A stretch of 32,471 bases of DNA from an uncultured Bacteroidales bacterium (GTDB lineage: Bacteria; Bacteroidota; Bacteroidia; Bacteroidales; UBA932). The stretch covers positions 1-32,471 of the forward strand of contig CANBDX010000029.1 of NCBI GenBank assembly GCA_947367315.1, in the 5' to 3' direction. Shown piece by piece: positions 24,808 to 32,471 of the stretch. The number at the start of each line of letters is the position of its first letter. The first letter of the stretch is position 1. The position numbers and the translations under genes are program-made. The notes beneath the pieces were generated by a model, which was not told where the DNA came from, did not search any database, and saw only the letters and a list, made by a program, of their open reading frames with translations.

Positions 24808-27800
24808 TTAGAAGAACCAACGGAGGCTGAGGAGCATCTCCCAAGTTGAAGAAACTGTAGTGAGCTTATTCCAAGTTGGCTGAGTGAATGTGTAAGTAGA
24901 AGTCGCAGAATCCCACTTGAGGATCTGGTCGCTGCTCATCTGCTGGATAGTACCCCAGTCGCTGTTGAGGAGGTTACCGAGGTTGTTGATATCGAGAGCA
25001 ACCTGGATAGTATTCTTCTTCTTAGCTACGTTGAAGTTGAAGTCCTGAGCAACCTTGAAGTTGAAACGATGCTGCCATGGAGCAACTACACCACCTCTCT
25101 CTGAATACTGGCCTCTGTGGCTGCTGAGATACTTGTCAGAGCTAAGGAATGCCTTGTATGCCTCTTTGTTAGCCTCGTCAGCAAACGGCATGTCAGCAAG
25201 CTCCTTGTCAGTAGGGATGTAGATAAGGTTGTTTGCACCACCGTCACCAGTTACGTTATTCATAGTGTATGAATATCTTGTATAAGAGTAGCTACCAACA
25301 TAGCAGTGGTTATAACCCTCATAGAAGAGACCGAGAGTAGTAGCACCGAAGTTACCCTCATCGATACGGTAGCTTACATTAGCGATAAGACGGTTTGGAG
25401 AAACATATGCAGAGTGTCCGAGCTCAGCGATGTTAGAACCCATTGACGAGTAAGTCATGGTGTTGTAAGCTGAAGACACCTGGTCACCGATTCCCTCAGC
25501 AGCACTCTTTGATGCACTGTAAGTGTAAGCAGCCATCATCGAAAGACCGAAGTTGAAGTCCTTCTGGAGCATTGCAGTAAGAGAGTAGTAGTGGCCCTTT
25601 GCATCTGTGTTAGTAATGTAATAAGGAGTAATTTTACTACCCTGAGAGTTCTTGATATTCTCTGACTTCCATGAAGCTCTTGCCTGAGGCTCACCTGGGA
25701 GCTTTACTCCAGCCTCATTCTGAACCTGACCAAGCTTGTGTACATACACAGCTGTGAGGTCCTTGTTGTAGATACCCTCGAGAGTAGCCTTGATGCCACC
25801 TGGGAGACGTCCCTCAATAGCGAGAGAAGACTTCCATGTTGTAGGCATCTGAAGGTTCTTGTCCATGATTGTTGTAGATGCAGGAGCAGCACCATCCTGA
25901 GCCTTGAATGTTCCACCATAGAGATCCTTGAGGATATCATTGATATTGTTATGGAACGAAGGAGTCATAGGATTTGTTCCGGCAGCATCGATATACTGAG
26001 CCTGGAGGCAGTTGCTGTTTCCTGCTGCAGATACGATCCAAACGAATGGGATACGACCTGTGTAGATACCTGTACCTCCGCGAACGATAAGGTTGCGGTC
26101 CTTGAGAACATCCCAGTTGAAACCGATACGTGGAGACACGTTCAGACGAGCCTTAGGCATGTCTGCAGTAGAAAGACCCTTGAAAGATGTGCTTGTAGCA
26201 GCCTTCTCAGCGAACTCCTTGTTGAAGTTACCTGCGATTGTAGGATAGAAAGGCATCTCGAAACGGATACCGGCAGTAAGCTTGAAGTAGTCGCTGAATG
26301 TGATCTCATCCTGGAGATAAGCAGAAGCCTGCATATACTGGAAGCTTGGATAAACCTGCTGGAGGTCGTCACGGTTTGCGTGAGTTATTGCGAATGCCAT
26401 AGGCGTACCCTTAGCCTTGAAAGCTTCCCATGAATCATATACATAGTAACCTGCACCACCCTGCATGTAACCGTTCTTGGTGTCGTCCCACTCGAACTGG
26501 AGACCTGCAACGATGTTGTTGATACCGATGTTATAAGTAAACTCGTCAGTTGCTACAACTGTCTGCACGTCACGGAGGTTACCGTAAGTGAACGGATCCG
26601 GACCGAATGAAGTGATGACCGCCTTTGTCCCGTCCGGAAGAGTCTGAAGAATATCCACTGTAGGGAAGAGGTCACCCTCAAAGCTACGAGGCTCGTACTG
26701 GTGTGACCATGTAACACGGAACACGTTGCTGGCGTTGTTGCCGAAACGTGAGTTGAGCTCGGCAGCAAGAGACATGAAGTTCTGCTCCTGATAGTAGCGC
26801 GAGCTCTCGAAGAACTGAGCGTATCTTGAAGTACGTCCGTAAGTGTTACGGTTGTATGGATTAGGGTTGATAGGGTTCACTGATGAAGAAGGGCTCGAAG
26901 AGTACTTATTCATAGTCTGGCTGTAACGAACGTTGAACTTGTGGTTGTCGTTGATGTTCCAGTCGAGACGAGCCATGAGCTTCCAGTCTGGAGTGCTGAG
27001 AGAGTAACCCTCATAACGACCTGGGTCGTAGCCATACTCCTTAGCAAGGTATGCCTTTACTTCATCCATGAAAGCACGGGTAGGGCGCACGAAAGTATCC
27101 TTATCTGAAGGAACGAAATTATCTTCAATACTACCACTCTCTCTTACGCGGTAGCTTGAGCCTGGAGTAACGTCAGCAGCGTACTCGAAGTTAGCGAAGA
27201 AGAAGAGCTTGTTCTTGATGATAGGACCACCTACAGTGAAACCTGTAGTGTTGTTGAGAGACTCATTCACATCAAGCTCTGTATCTCCTACCATTTTTCC
27301 CTTAAGCTTGTCGCTGTTATAGTAGTTGTATACAGAAGCGTGCCACTCGTTAGAACCGCTCTTTGTCACAGCGTTGATAGCACCGCCTGTAAAGCCTGAG
27401 TGACGTACGTCAAACGGAGTGATGTTCACTGACATCTGCTCGAGAGCGTCGAGAGAGATAGGAGCACCACCAGCAGGGAGGTTTGAACCGATACCGAACG
27501 CATTGTTGAATGAAGCACCATCGACAGTCACATAAGATGAACGGTAGTTACCGCCACCGATAGCAAGACCGTTGGTTGTTGATGAAGCCTGAGGAGTAAG
27601 CTTCATCACATCGTTCATGCTGCGGTTTACTGTAGGGAGAGCACTCATTGTCTGCTCGCTGATTGAAGTACCTACACCGGCACGGTTGATGTTCATTCCT
27701 GACTGAAGACCGTCAGCTGTGAACACAGCAGCATCAAGACCGAGAGCCTCAACCTGAAGTTCCACATTCTGGTTAGTTGTCTCGCCAAGAGGAGCATAAA

Positions 27801-28083
27801 GACCATTGTACTCCATAGGTCTGTAGCCCATCATCTCCACCTTAAGGGTGTAAGGACCACCAGGAGTCACAGAGTTGATACGGTATGTACCGTTCTTGTC
27901 TGTAGTAGAGTAATAGTTGGTTCCTGAAGGAACGTGAGTAGCGATCACAGCCACTCCTTCTACTACCCCCTTGTCGTCGGAAATTCTTCCGGCGAAAGAA
28001 GATGTTGTCACCTGCGCGTAGGCAGAAACAACTGCAAACATTGCTACCAAGGCAGCAACAAAGCACTTAATTGTTTGTTTCAT
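24808..28083 (-). CDS. Oar-like TonB-dependent receptor
   Basis: A 1091-residue outer-membrane receptor. It has a signal peptide (MKQTIKCFVAALVAMFAVVSAYAQ), a carboxypeptidase-regulatory-like domain (about 25-110, FAGRISDDKGVVEGVAVIATHVPSGTNYYSTTDKNGTYRI), a plug (about 135-260, ISEQTMSALPTVNRSMNDVMKLTPQ, YVTVDGASFNNAFG, FDVRHSGFTGGAINAVTKSGSNEWHASVY) and a long beta-barrel ending in LLSLRWFF. The plug wording (NRSMNDV, VTVDG, GGAINAVTKSG) matches the Oar-like group more than SusC. No SusD partner is next to it. It is monocistronic: a candidate promoter lies 36 bases upstream and a strong terminator lies just downstream. Relation to the nuclease operon behind it is by proximity only. Ligand unknown. 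Confidence 0.93.
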   Translation of the reverse strand: MKQTIKCFVAALVAMFAVVSAYAQVTTSSFAGRISDDKGVVEGVAVIATHVPSGTNYYSTTDKNGTYRINSVTPGGPYTLKVEMMGYRPMEYNGLYAPLGETTNQNVELQVEALGLDAAVFTADGLQSGMNINRAGVGTSISEQTMSALPTVNRSMNDVMKLTPQASSTTNGLAIGGGNYRSSYVTVDGASFNNAFGIGSNLPAGGAPISLDALEQMSVNITPFDVRHSGFTGGAINAVTKSGSNEWHASVYNYYNSDKLKGKMVGDTELDVNESLNNTTGFTVGGPIIKNKLFFFANFEYAADVTPGSSYRVRESGSIEDNFVPSDKDTFVRPTRAFMDEVKAYLAKEYGYDPGRYEGYSLSTPDWKLMARLDWNINDNHKFNVRYSQTMNKYSSSPSSSVNPINPNPYNRNTYGRTSRYAQFFESSRYYQEQNFMSLAAELNSRFGNNASNVFRVTWSHQYEPRSFEGDLFPTVDILQTLPDGTKAVITSFGPDPFTYGNLRDVQTVVATDEFTYNIGINNIVAGLQFEWDDTKNGYMQGGAGYYVYDSWEAFKAKGTPMAFAITHANRDDLQQVYPSFQYMQASAYLQDEITFSDYFKLTAGIRFEMPFYPTIAGNFNKEFAEKAATSTSFKGLSTADMPKARLNVSPRIGFNWDVLKDRNLIVRGGTGIYTGRIPFVWIVSAAGNSNCLQAQYIDAAGTNPMTPSFHNNINDILKDLYGGTFKAQDGAAPASTTIMDKNLQMPTTWKSSLAIEGRLPGGIKATLEGIYNKDLTAVYVHKLGQVQNEAGVKLPGEPQARASWKSENIKNSQGSKITPYYITNTDAKGHYYSLTAMLQKDFNFGLSMMAAYTYSASKSAAEGIGDQVSSAYNTMTYSSMGSNIAELGHSAYVSPNRLIANVSYRIDEGNFGATTLGLFYEGYNHCYVGSYSYTRYSYTMNNVTGDGGANNLIYIPTDKELADMPFADEANKEAYKAFLSSDKYLSSHRGQYSERGGVVAPWQHRFNFKVAQDFNFNVAKKKNTIQVALDINNLGNLLNSDWGTIQQMSSDQILKWDSATSTYTFTQPTWNKLTTVSSTWEMLLSLRWFF

Positions 28084-28118
28084 AACGTTTTAGTTAAAAA
28101 TAATAGGTTTTTATGGCG

Positions 28119-28126
28119 CGAAGATA
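28119..28126 (-). promoter_or_regulatory. Possible -7 element of the Oar-like receptor gene
   Basis: TATCTTCG on the minus strand differs from TAnnTTTG at one base and lies 35 bases before the ATG. No clear -33 partner is present. Confidence 0.35.
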
Positions 28127-28240
28127 ACATATTTTAATGGTTTTAGGAAGTTTTATACGCACTTTTTACTTCTCTTTCACAATCTCAGGGACATCTGAAA
28201 AAAGTTGATTTGGACAACGTGAAAGTTTTTTATTTAAATG

Positions 28241-28270
28241 TTTGGAAGTAATAAATTTTATATATCTTTG
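28241..28270 (+). promoter_or_regulatory. Promoter of metK
   Basis: TTTG (28241-28244), 18 bases, then TATCTTTG (28263-28270) fit the Bacteroidota promoter pattern. Transcription would start near 28275, right at the 5' edge of the SAM-II-like RNA and about 265 bases before the metK ATG. Confidence 0.8.
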
Positions 28271-28279
28271 CAGCCCGAA

Positions 28280-28330
28280 AAATGTGGAGAGATTTGGCTG
28301 CTTGCAACCACGTTAAAAAATGCTAAAATA
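28280..28330 (+). promoter_or_regulatory. SAM-II-type riboswitch in the metK leader
   Basis: The RNA matches the conserved layout of the SAM-II (SAM-alpha) aptamer. P1 is formed by GTGG (28284-28287) and CCAC (28308-28311), extended by a T-G wobble and an A-T pair. The loop carries GATTTGG and then CTTGCAA, and after P1 come GTTAAAAAA and GCTAAAA (28322-28328), the pieces that form the triplex around S-adenosylmethionine in this class. The pseudoknot stem P2 (TGCTT with AAATG, one C-A mismatch) looks shorter and weaker than in the alphaproteobacterial examples I know. Position at the start of the transcript of the SAM synthetase gene fits feedback control. Confidence 0.85.
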
Positions 28331-28389
28331 TTGACACTGGTCATGAGCATGATGACCGCTTTCATATCAATGTTTTGTGTTTTGTGACG

Positions 28390-28418
28390 GCTCCGCATTT
28401 TGTGGGGCTTTTGTTTTT
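28390..28418 (+). terminator. Terminator-like hairpin in the metK leader (likely attenuator)
   Basis: GCTCCGC (28390-28396) pairs with GTGGGGC (28402-28408) over seven positions, two of them G-U, with a 5-base loop. TTTTGTTTTT (28409-28418) follows. It lies about 60 bases after the SAM-II-like aptamer and 125 bases before metK, where an expression platform for premature termination would be. A hairpin GGTCAT/ATGACC (about 28339-28357) lies between them. Confidence 0.65.
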
Positions 28419-28427
28419 GCTCTACCC

Positions 28428-28507
28428 GTCCGGGAAAACCGGGGATTTTCCGGATGAGAGGACAAAAAAACAAAGACCCGTCCGGGAAAACAGGGGATTT
28501 TCCGGAC
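28428..28507. repeat. Two tandem hairpin units (family B) upstream of metK
   Basis: Units lie at 28428-28454 and 28480-28507, a spacing of 52 bases. Each has GTCCGGGAAAAC, a G-rich loop, then ATTTTCCGGA, with the linker GAGAGGACAAAAAAACAAAG. The last unit ends 35 bases before the metK ATG. Sequence form, period and distance to the start codon match the array before pepT (3919-4050). Confidence 0.8.
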
Positions 28508-28542
28508 AGCAATAGGAAAAGACAAGAAACAATAAAAACGAT

Positions 28543-29862
28543 ATGAACTACTTATTTACTTCTGAATCGGTGTCGGAAGGACACCCGGACAAAGTTTCGG
28601 ATCAGATTTCCGACGCAATCCTTGACGAATTCCTCCGTCAGGACCCCGAGGCAAAGGTTGCCTGCGAGACATTCTGCAGCACCGGACTTGTGGTCGTAGG
28701 AGGAGAGGTGCGTTCTGAAGACGCATACGTAGATATTCCCAAGACAGTACGCCGCGTAATCAACAAGATAGGCTACAACAAGGCCGAGTATATGTTCGAC
28801 GGCAACTCATGCGGTATCCTCTCTGCACTCCACGAGCAGAGTGTGGATATTAACAGAGGCGTGGTCGGTGAGGACGCCGACGCACAGGGAGCCGGAGACC
28901 AGGGCATGATGTTCGGATACGCATGCTGCGACACCAAGGAGTACATGCCGCTTCCGCTGGCACTCTCACACCAGGCCCTCCTGATGCTTGCAAAGATCCG
29001 CAAGCAGGCTCCTGAGCTGATGCCTTACCTTCGTCCTGACTCGAAGTCGCAGTTCACCATCGAATACGACGGAAAGACCAACCAGCCTGTAAGGGTACAT
29101 ACTATCGTGATCTCCACACAGCACGACGAGTTCACGCCGGCTTCACTCGGCAAGATGAGCTACGAGGACGGATGTGCACAGTTCGGCCAGAAGAGGGTGG
29201 ACGAGGCGATGCAGACAAAGATCCGTGAGGATGTGAAGAACATCCTCCTTCCGATGCTCATAGAGACTCTTCCGGAGGAAACTGCCGCTCTCTTCAAGGA
29301 TGACTACATCCTTCATGTAAACCCTACAGGAAAATTCGTGATCGGAGGTCCTCACGGTGATACCGGACTTACAGGACGTAAGATCATCGTCGACACTTAC
29401 GGAGGAAAGGGCGCTCACGGCGGCGGAGCCTTCTCCGGCAAGGACCCTTCGAAGGTGGACCGCTCGGCAGCCTATGCATCACGCTATATCGCAAAGAACA
29501 TGGTCGCTGCAGGCGTAGCCCGCGAGATGCTCGTCCAGGTGTCTTACGCCATCGGAGTCGCAAGACCTCTCAGCATATTCGTAAACACTTACGGCACTGC
29601 TGCCAACGGACTCACTGATGCTGAAATCGCCGTGAAGATAGGAGAACTCTTCGACCTGCGTCCGGCAAAGATCATCGAGAAGTTCGGCCTCAAGAAGCCT
29701 ATCTATGAACCGACAGCATCTTATGGTCATGTGGGCCGTGACCCTTACAAGGCAACGGTAATGATCAGGAAGGAAGGCAAGCTCGTTCCGGAACTCGTCC
29801 AGTTCTTCGGATGGGAGCTGCTCGACTCTGTCGATATGATCAAGACTGCATTCGGACTATAA
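28543..29862 (+). CDS. metK: S-adenosylmethionine synthetase
   Basis: A 439-residue cytoplasmic enzyme that makes S-adenosylmethionine from methionine and ATP. Signature parts are seen in order: [25 protein letters not shown] (ATP-site His14, Asp16), [17 protein letters not shown], the [12 protein letters not shown] nucleotide motif, [19 protein letters not shown], and the phosphate-loop [22 protein letters not shown] about residues 292-312. It is longer than the E. coli enzyme (384), with an extended middle and C-terminus, as is common in Bacteroidota. Its leader holds a SAM-II-type riboswitch, a terminator-like hairpin and two tandem family B hairpins, so product feedback on transcription is likely. 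A bidirectional-looking terminator follows the stop codon. Confidence 0.98.
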   Translation: MNYLFTSESVSEGHPDKVSDQISDAILDEFLRQDPEAKVACETFCSTGLVVVGGEVRSEDAYVDIPKTVRRVINKIGYNKAEYMFDGNSCGILSALHEQSVDINRGVVGEDADAQGAGDQGMMFGYACCDTKEYMPLPLALSHQALLMLAKIRKQAPELMPYLRPDSKSQFTIEYDGKTNQPVRVHTIVISTQHDEFTPASLGKMSYEDGCAQFGQKRVDEAMQTKIREDVKNILLPMLIETLPEETAALFKDDYILHVNPTGKFVIGGPHGDTGLTGRKIIVDTYGGKGAHGGGAFSGKDPSKVDRSAAYASRYIAKNMVAAGVAREMLVQVSYAIGVARPLSIFVNTYGTAANGLTDAEIAVKIGELFDLRPAKIIEKFGLKKPIYEPTASYGHVGRDPYKATVMIRKEGKLVPELVQFFGWELLDSVDMIKTAFGL

Positions 29863-29863
29863 G

Positions 29864-29899
29864 AAGAGGGTGATCAAAAAAGTCACCCTCTTTTCCTTT
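29864..29899 (+). terminator. Intrinsic terminator after metK
   Basis: AAGAGGGTGA (29864-29873) pairs perfectly with TCACCCTCTT (29883-29892) and is followed by TTCCTTT. It sits 2 bases after the metK stop codon and between convergent genes. The reverse reading also gives a hairpin with a weak T-rich tail, so it may serve both strands. Confidence 0.85.
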
Positions 29900-29916
29900 A
29901 AAGACAATGCCTCATC

Positions 29917-32088
29917 CTAAAGGCATCTGGTTATCCTGAAATCTCTTACGATAGCGTAGTCAGTATCCTTGTTCATATTAACATTTGTATCCAGATACAT
30001 CAGCTGAACCGTATGGCTTCCTGCTGCAAGATTCATCTTCACCGCATTTGACCATCCGGTAATCTCCCAATCATCCTTGGCTAACTGCGGGAACACACTG
30101 ACACCCTTTTCAATACCGTCTACATACAAAGTACGGACAGAACATTTATTAGATGATTTCTCATTCCAATGACCATTGGAATAACACCAGTCAAGAGCAT
30201 ATTCTCCGTCTTCTGCGATTTCCACCTGCACTGTCACCTGAAGGCCTTTCTGCTCATTTATCTTCACATTTACAGGTACGACATTTTCCTCACTATATAT
30301 TCTGACCGGAGCAGAGGTAAAGCCCTCGTTACCGGCAGCATCTACTGCAAGTACCTGCCATTCACCTTCCGCAGCCTGCGGCAACACATAAGATGTATCT
30401 GCAGTCTGAACTACAGGGACATTATCATGTAATATAGTATATGAGGTCGCATTCGGAATTGCAGACCAGATGATAGTGCTGTCAACCAATGAAACTTCAG
30501 GGCACTCTGGAGCCACAGTATATTCGCGGATTGTAATATATGACTTATCTGTACGTCCGCCCATCTTTATCTCGACACTGTGCTCTCCTTCCAGATCAGC
30601 AGGCACAAACGCATTCTTCTGACGTTTTCCGTCAAGAACGAACTCCTTGACCTCGTCTCCATAACCAGAAACGGAAATATTCAGTTTCATGTTTCTATAA
30701 GGAAATCCCATCAGACTACGCTCTCCCTTAAGTTCCTTCGGTACATATGGACTGAAGCTCAGACCATCCTCCCTGAACTCAAAGCCGAAGAATGCCCTAT
30801 GATAAAGTCCGATGAAACCGGACAGACTCCAAAGCATATTGTGTGAGTTCTTACTTGTGGTATATGGATTTCCTGTAGAAGATGTAAAGTTCTCATAATT
30901 TGTAGCGTACAGCGCCGCAAGACGCACGTTTGAAGCCATTGCATGCAGGAAGGCAGTGCTGTTGTCAGCCTTGATTGCAGCAAGTCCCCAATAGGAGGTA
31001 ACGAAAGGCCATACGGCATTGTTGTGGTAATCGAACTGGGACTCTATCTGTGGCCAGAAGATGGTCGGGCCCCATGGAGAGACAGGCATGTCCGACATGA
31101 GACGGCTGGCCTTATCCTTATCTGCCACACCCCACAGAACAGCCAGAGACTCGCCAAGAGTTTCCGATCTTTTGCAGAGATACAGGCCATTCTTACCGTA
31201 AAGATAACTTCCATAGAAGCCATTTTCTGGCATCCAGAACGCCTTGTTGATCGCTTCAGTCAGATTTGCTGCACGGTCCTGATACTCTTTGGCAGTATCT
31301 TCTTCTCCCAAGATCTCTGCCATGCGGGCTACAGTCCTGAGGACCTCACTGTAGACCACATTAGTTCCCAGACACTCGGAATTATAGATATCTATCGCTC
31401 GCATCCATGTCGGATAACTCTGACTACGCCAGTCTATAAATGAACTTTCTCCCTTATAAAGACCTGTCTCCGGATCATATAAAGCCTGTGCATCACTTTC
31501 AAGGCTGGTAAGGATAACCGGGTATACTTTCTTCAGCCAGTCCATGTCTCCGGTAGCCACATACAACTTCCATGCAGCCACTGCCCAGATTACGCGATCG
31601 CTTGAACATGGCCATGATCCTCCTGTACCTGTATCCTGGATTATTCTTCCAAGACGGTCAATCTTTACTTCGAGGGAATTACGCACATTCTGCGGGAGCA
31701 TATAAGACAGCGACAGGATAGTACTGTAGCTGACATCTCTTGTCCACACGCCCTTCCATAGTGCGCCGGTACGAAGAGTTCCGTCTTCCTCAACCGCGTT
31801 GATCATCTCATCGACGGCCATGTTATACAAGGCTGTCTCCAAGACAGATATTCCTGTAAACACACCATGACGGGAAACATCATTACGGCACTCCCAGGCC
31901 CTTGGAGAGCCGTCCTTGGACAATGCTGTCGTGTTTATCTTATACTCCGACTCCGCTTGAGCCACATTCTCCTGCGACGACACAGATTCCTTGTTCCACA
32001 GATAGGTTTCTGTCTGATAGATCACACCTTTGTCAGAACAGGAAACGGCGACCAGAACCGCCATGATACCGAAAATAATGTTCCTCAT
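29917..32088 (-). CDS. Secreted (alpha/alpha)6-barrel glycoside hydrolase-like lipoprotein
   Basis: A 723-residue predicted lipoprotein (MRNIIFGIMAVLVAVSC; Cys17 in this numbering). I chose the start at 32088 over 32100 because a likely -7 element at 32119-32112 leaves almost no leader for the longer form. Residues about 70-470 have the (alpha/alpha)6 toroid pattern of the MGH1-like / glycogen-debranching / trehalase-like glycosidase group: LWKGVWTRDVSYS with a WxRD motif, then PSSDRVIWAVAAWKLYVATGD-like helices, FIDWRSQSYPTW, AFWMPENGFYGSYLYG and FWPQIESQFDYHNNAVWPFV. A beta-sandwich follows, then a fibronectin type III-like unit (about 535-605) and a C-terminal carbohydrate-binding-like sandwich (about 610-723). 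It would act on an alpha-linked glycan in the periplasm or at the surface. The exact family and substrate are not settled. Confidence 0.82.
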   Translation of the reverse strand: MRNIIFGIMAVLVAVSCSDKGVIYQTETYLWNKESVSSQENVAQAESEYKINTTALSKDGSPRAWECRNDVSRHGVFTGISVLETALYNMAVDEMINAVEEDGTLRTGALWKGVWTRDVSYSTILSLSYMLPQNVRNSLEVKIDRLGRIIQDTGTGGSWPCSSDRVIWAVAAWKLYVATGDMDWLKKVYPVILTSLESDAQALYDPETGLYKGESSFIDWRSQSYPTWMRAIDIYNSECLGTNVVYSEVLRTVARMAEILGEEDTAKEYQDRAANLTEAINKAFWMPENGFYGSYLYGKNGLYLCKRSETLGESLAVLWGVADKDKASRLMSDMPVSPWGPTIFWPQIESQFDYHNNAVWPFVTSYWGLAAIKADNSTAFLHAMASNVRLAALYATNYENFTSSTGNPYTTSKNSHNMLWSLSGFIGLYHRAFFGFEFREDGLSFSPYVPKELKGERSLMGFPYRNMKLNISVSGYGDEVKEFVLDGKRQKNAFVPADLEGEHSVEIKMGGRTDKSYITIREYTVAPECPEVSLVDSTIIWSAIPNATSYTILHDNVPVVQTADTSYVLPQAAEGEWQVLAVDAAGNEGFTSAPVRIYSEENVVPVNVKINEQKGLQVTVQVEIAEDGEYALDWCYSNGHWNEKSSNKCSVRTLYVDGIEKGVSVFPQLAKDDWEITGWSNAVKMNLAAGSHTVQLMYLDTNVNMNKDTDYAIVRDFRITRCL

Positions 32089-32111
32089 GTAATTATTCAT
32101 TTAATTTGCCG

Positions 32112-32119
32112 CAAACATA
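32112..32119 (-). promoter_or_regulatory. Probable -7 element of the glycosidase gene
   Basis: TATGTTTG on the minus strand fits TAnnTTTG. Expected transcription start is near 32105, which leaves about 17 bases before the ATG at 32088 but only about 5 before 32100. The -33 partner is weak (TTC where TTG is expected). Confidence 0.45.
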
Positions 32120-32179
32120 CATAAAATATCTAGATATTTGAAGGCATACTGCAATTAGGTAATGATATATCAATTTACA

Positions 32180-32209
32180 CTTGTCATGTCGAGCGTAGTC
32201 GAGACCTCT
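32180..32209. repeat. Degenerate single arm of the CATTTCGA repeat family
   Basis: CTTGTCATGTCGAGCGTAGT followed by CGAGACCTCT is close to the right arm at 19552-19592. No opposite arm is found nearby. Confidence 0.6.
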
Positions 32210-32410
32210 TTATTCTGTCATTCTGTATCCATGTCGTGACCGGGCGTTTTTTCCTGACAAGCGAGGAGGGACTAAAACACAGAAGCAAAAGACCGATTGA
32301 GCCAGAAGCAGAGTTTGCTACTATAGCTGTAGCCCATAATATCAGAAAGATGATCACTAACGGATATGTAATGCCGTTATAGGAGCGGAGATAGGGGTAA
32401 GTTTGGCCGG

Positions 32411-32463
32411 CGTGTCCACCCTCGGACACGTTAGAGGGAGGGGCCCGCCGCGATAGCGGTGGG
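32411..32463. repeat. Pair of G/C-rich hairpins at the right edge
   Basis: CGTGTCC (32411-32417) pairs with GGACACG (32424-32430), and CCCGCCGC (32444-32451) pairs with GCGGTGGG (32456-32463) with one G-U pair. The arrangement of two short G/C-rich hairpins recalls the core of the palindrome at 5323-5414. The element may continue past the window. Confidence 0.5.
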
Positions 32464-32471
32464 AGGGATGG

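Larger units (their letters stand above)
32101..32471. other. Repeat-rich non-coding end of the window
   Basis: No supported gene. It includes a possible -7 element (32112-32119), a degenerate arm of the CATTTCGA repeat family (32180-32209) and paired G/C-rich hairpins at the right edge (32411-32463). One leftward frame (32184-32429) could encode a short hydrophobic peptide (GITYPLVIIFLILWATAIVA), but its C-terminus would be made from repeat sequence, so I do not call it a gene. Confidence 0.5.

Noticed and set aside
24808..28083. Oar-like receptor as a SusC with a SusD partner (polysaccharide utilisation locus)
   Set aside because: No SusD-like gene follows, the plug motifs are Oar-like and a strong terminator separates it from the next genes.
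28258..28512. Minus-strand 84-residue frame in the metK leader
   Set aside because: It translates the reverse of the riboswitch, attenuator and hairpin repeats; no independent support.
32184..32429. 81-residue minus-strand frame with a hydrophobic segment
   Set aside because: The C-terminal part is dispersed repeat sequence, and no promoter or family was recognised. It may be part of a repeated element, so I left it as non-coding.

Overview
The window reads as a piece of a Bacteroidales chromosome, probably a gut or rumen-type member of the phylum Bacteroidota. The evidence is the protein families (Oar-like and carboxypeptidase-regulatory-domain TonB-dependent receptors, BACON domains, DUF5689, an OstA-like protein, a ROK sugar kinase) and promoters of the Bacteroidota type (TTTG or TTG, 18-20 bases, TAnnTTTG) in place of E. 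coli-type -35/-10 boxes. I cannot name a genus from sequence alone.

Layout. Bases 1-147 look like the promoter and leader of a leftward rRNA operon whose 16S gene lies just outside the window. A DUF1294 membrane protein (-) is divergent from an OPT oligopeptide transporter, followed by a ZupT-like ZIP metal transporter and tripeptidase PepT (all +). Bases 5444-11721 (-) hold a tight four-gene unit: guaB, a SurA-like lipoprotein, a two-parvulin SurA homologue and an OstA-like protein. This joins GMP synthesis to an outer-membrane biogenesis set. A divergent ROK kinase follows at 11830-12933 (+).

Bases 13254-24638 (-) form one apparent transcription unit with a good promoter (24681-24711) and a terminator (13210-13241). 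In transcription order it encodes a large BACON/DUF5689 surface lipoprotein with an internal duplication, a BACON-NUC1 nuclease lipoprotein, an endonuclease/exonuclease/phosphatase-family enzyme, a TonB-dependent receptor, a DUF5689 lipoprotein and an M3 metallopeptidase lipoprotein. I read it as a candidate extracellular nucleic-acid (or nucleoprotein) scavenging locus: surface binding and cutting, trimming or dephosphorylation, then TonB-driven import. Upstream lies an independent Oar-like TonB-dependent receptor with its own strong terminator.

The metK gene (28543-29862, +) has a long leader: a promoter, a SAM-II-type riboswitch, an intrinsic terminator-like hairpin and two tandem about 52-base hairpin units. 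Similar hairpin units sit in front of pepT. A secreted (alpha/alpha)6-barrel glycosidase-like lipoprotein (-) closes the coding part.

At least three families of dispersed palindromic repeats occupy the intergenic spaces, and the right end of the window is repeat-like non-coding DNA.
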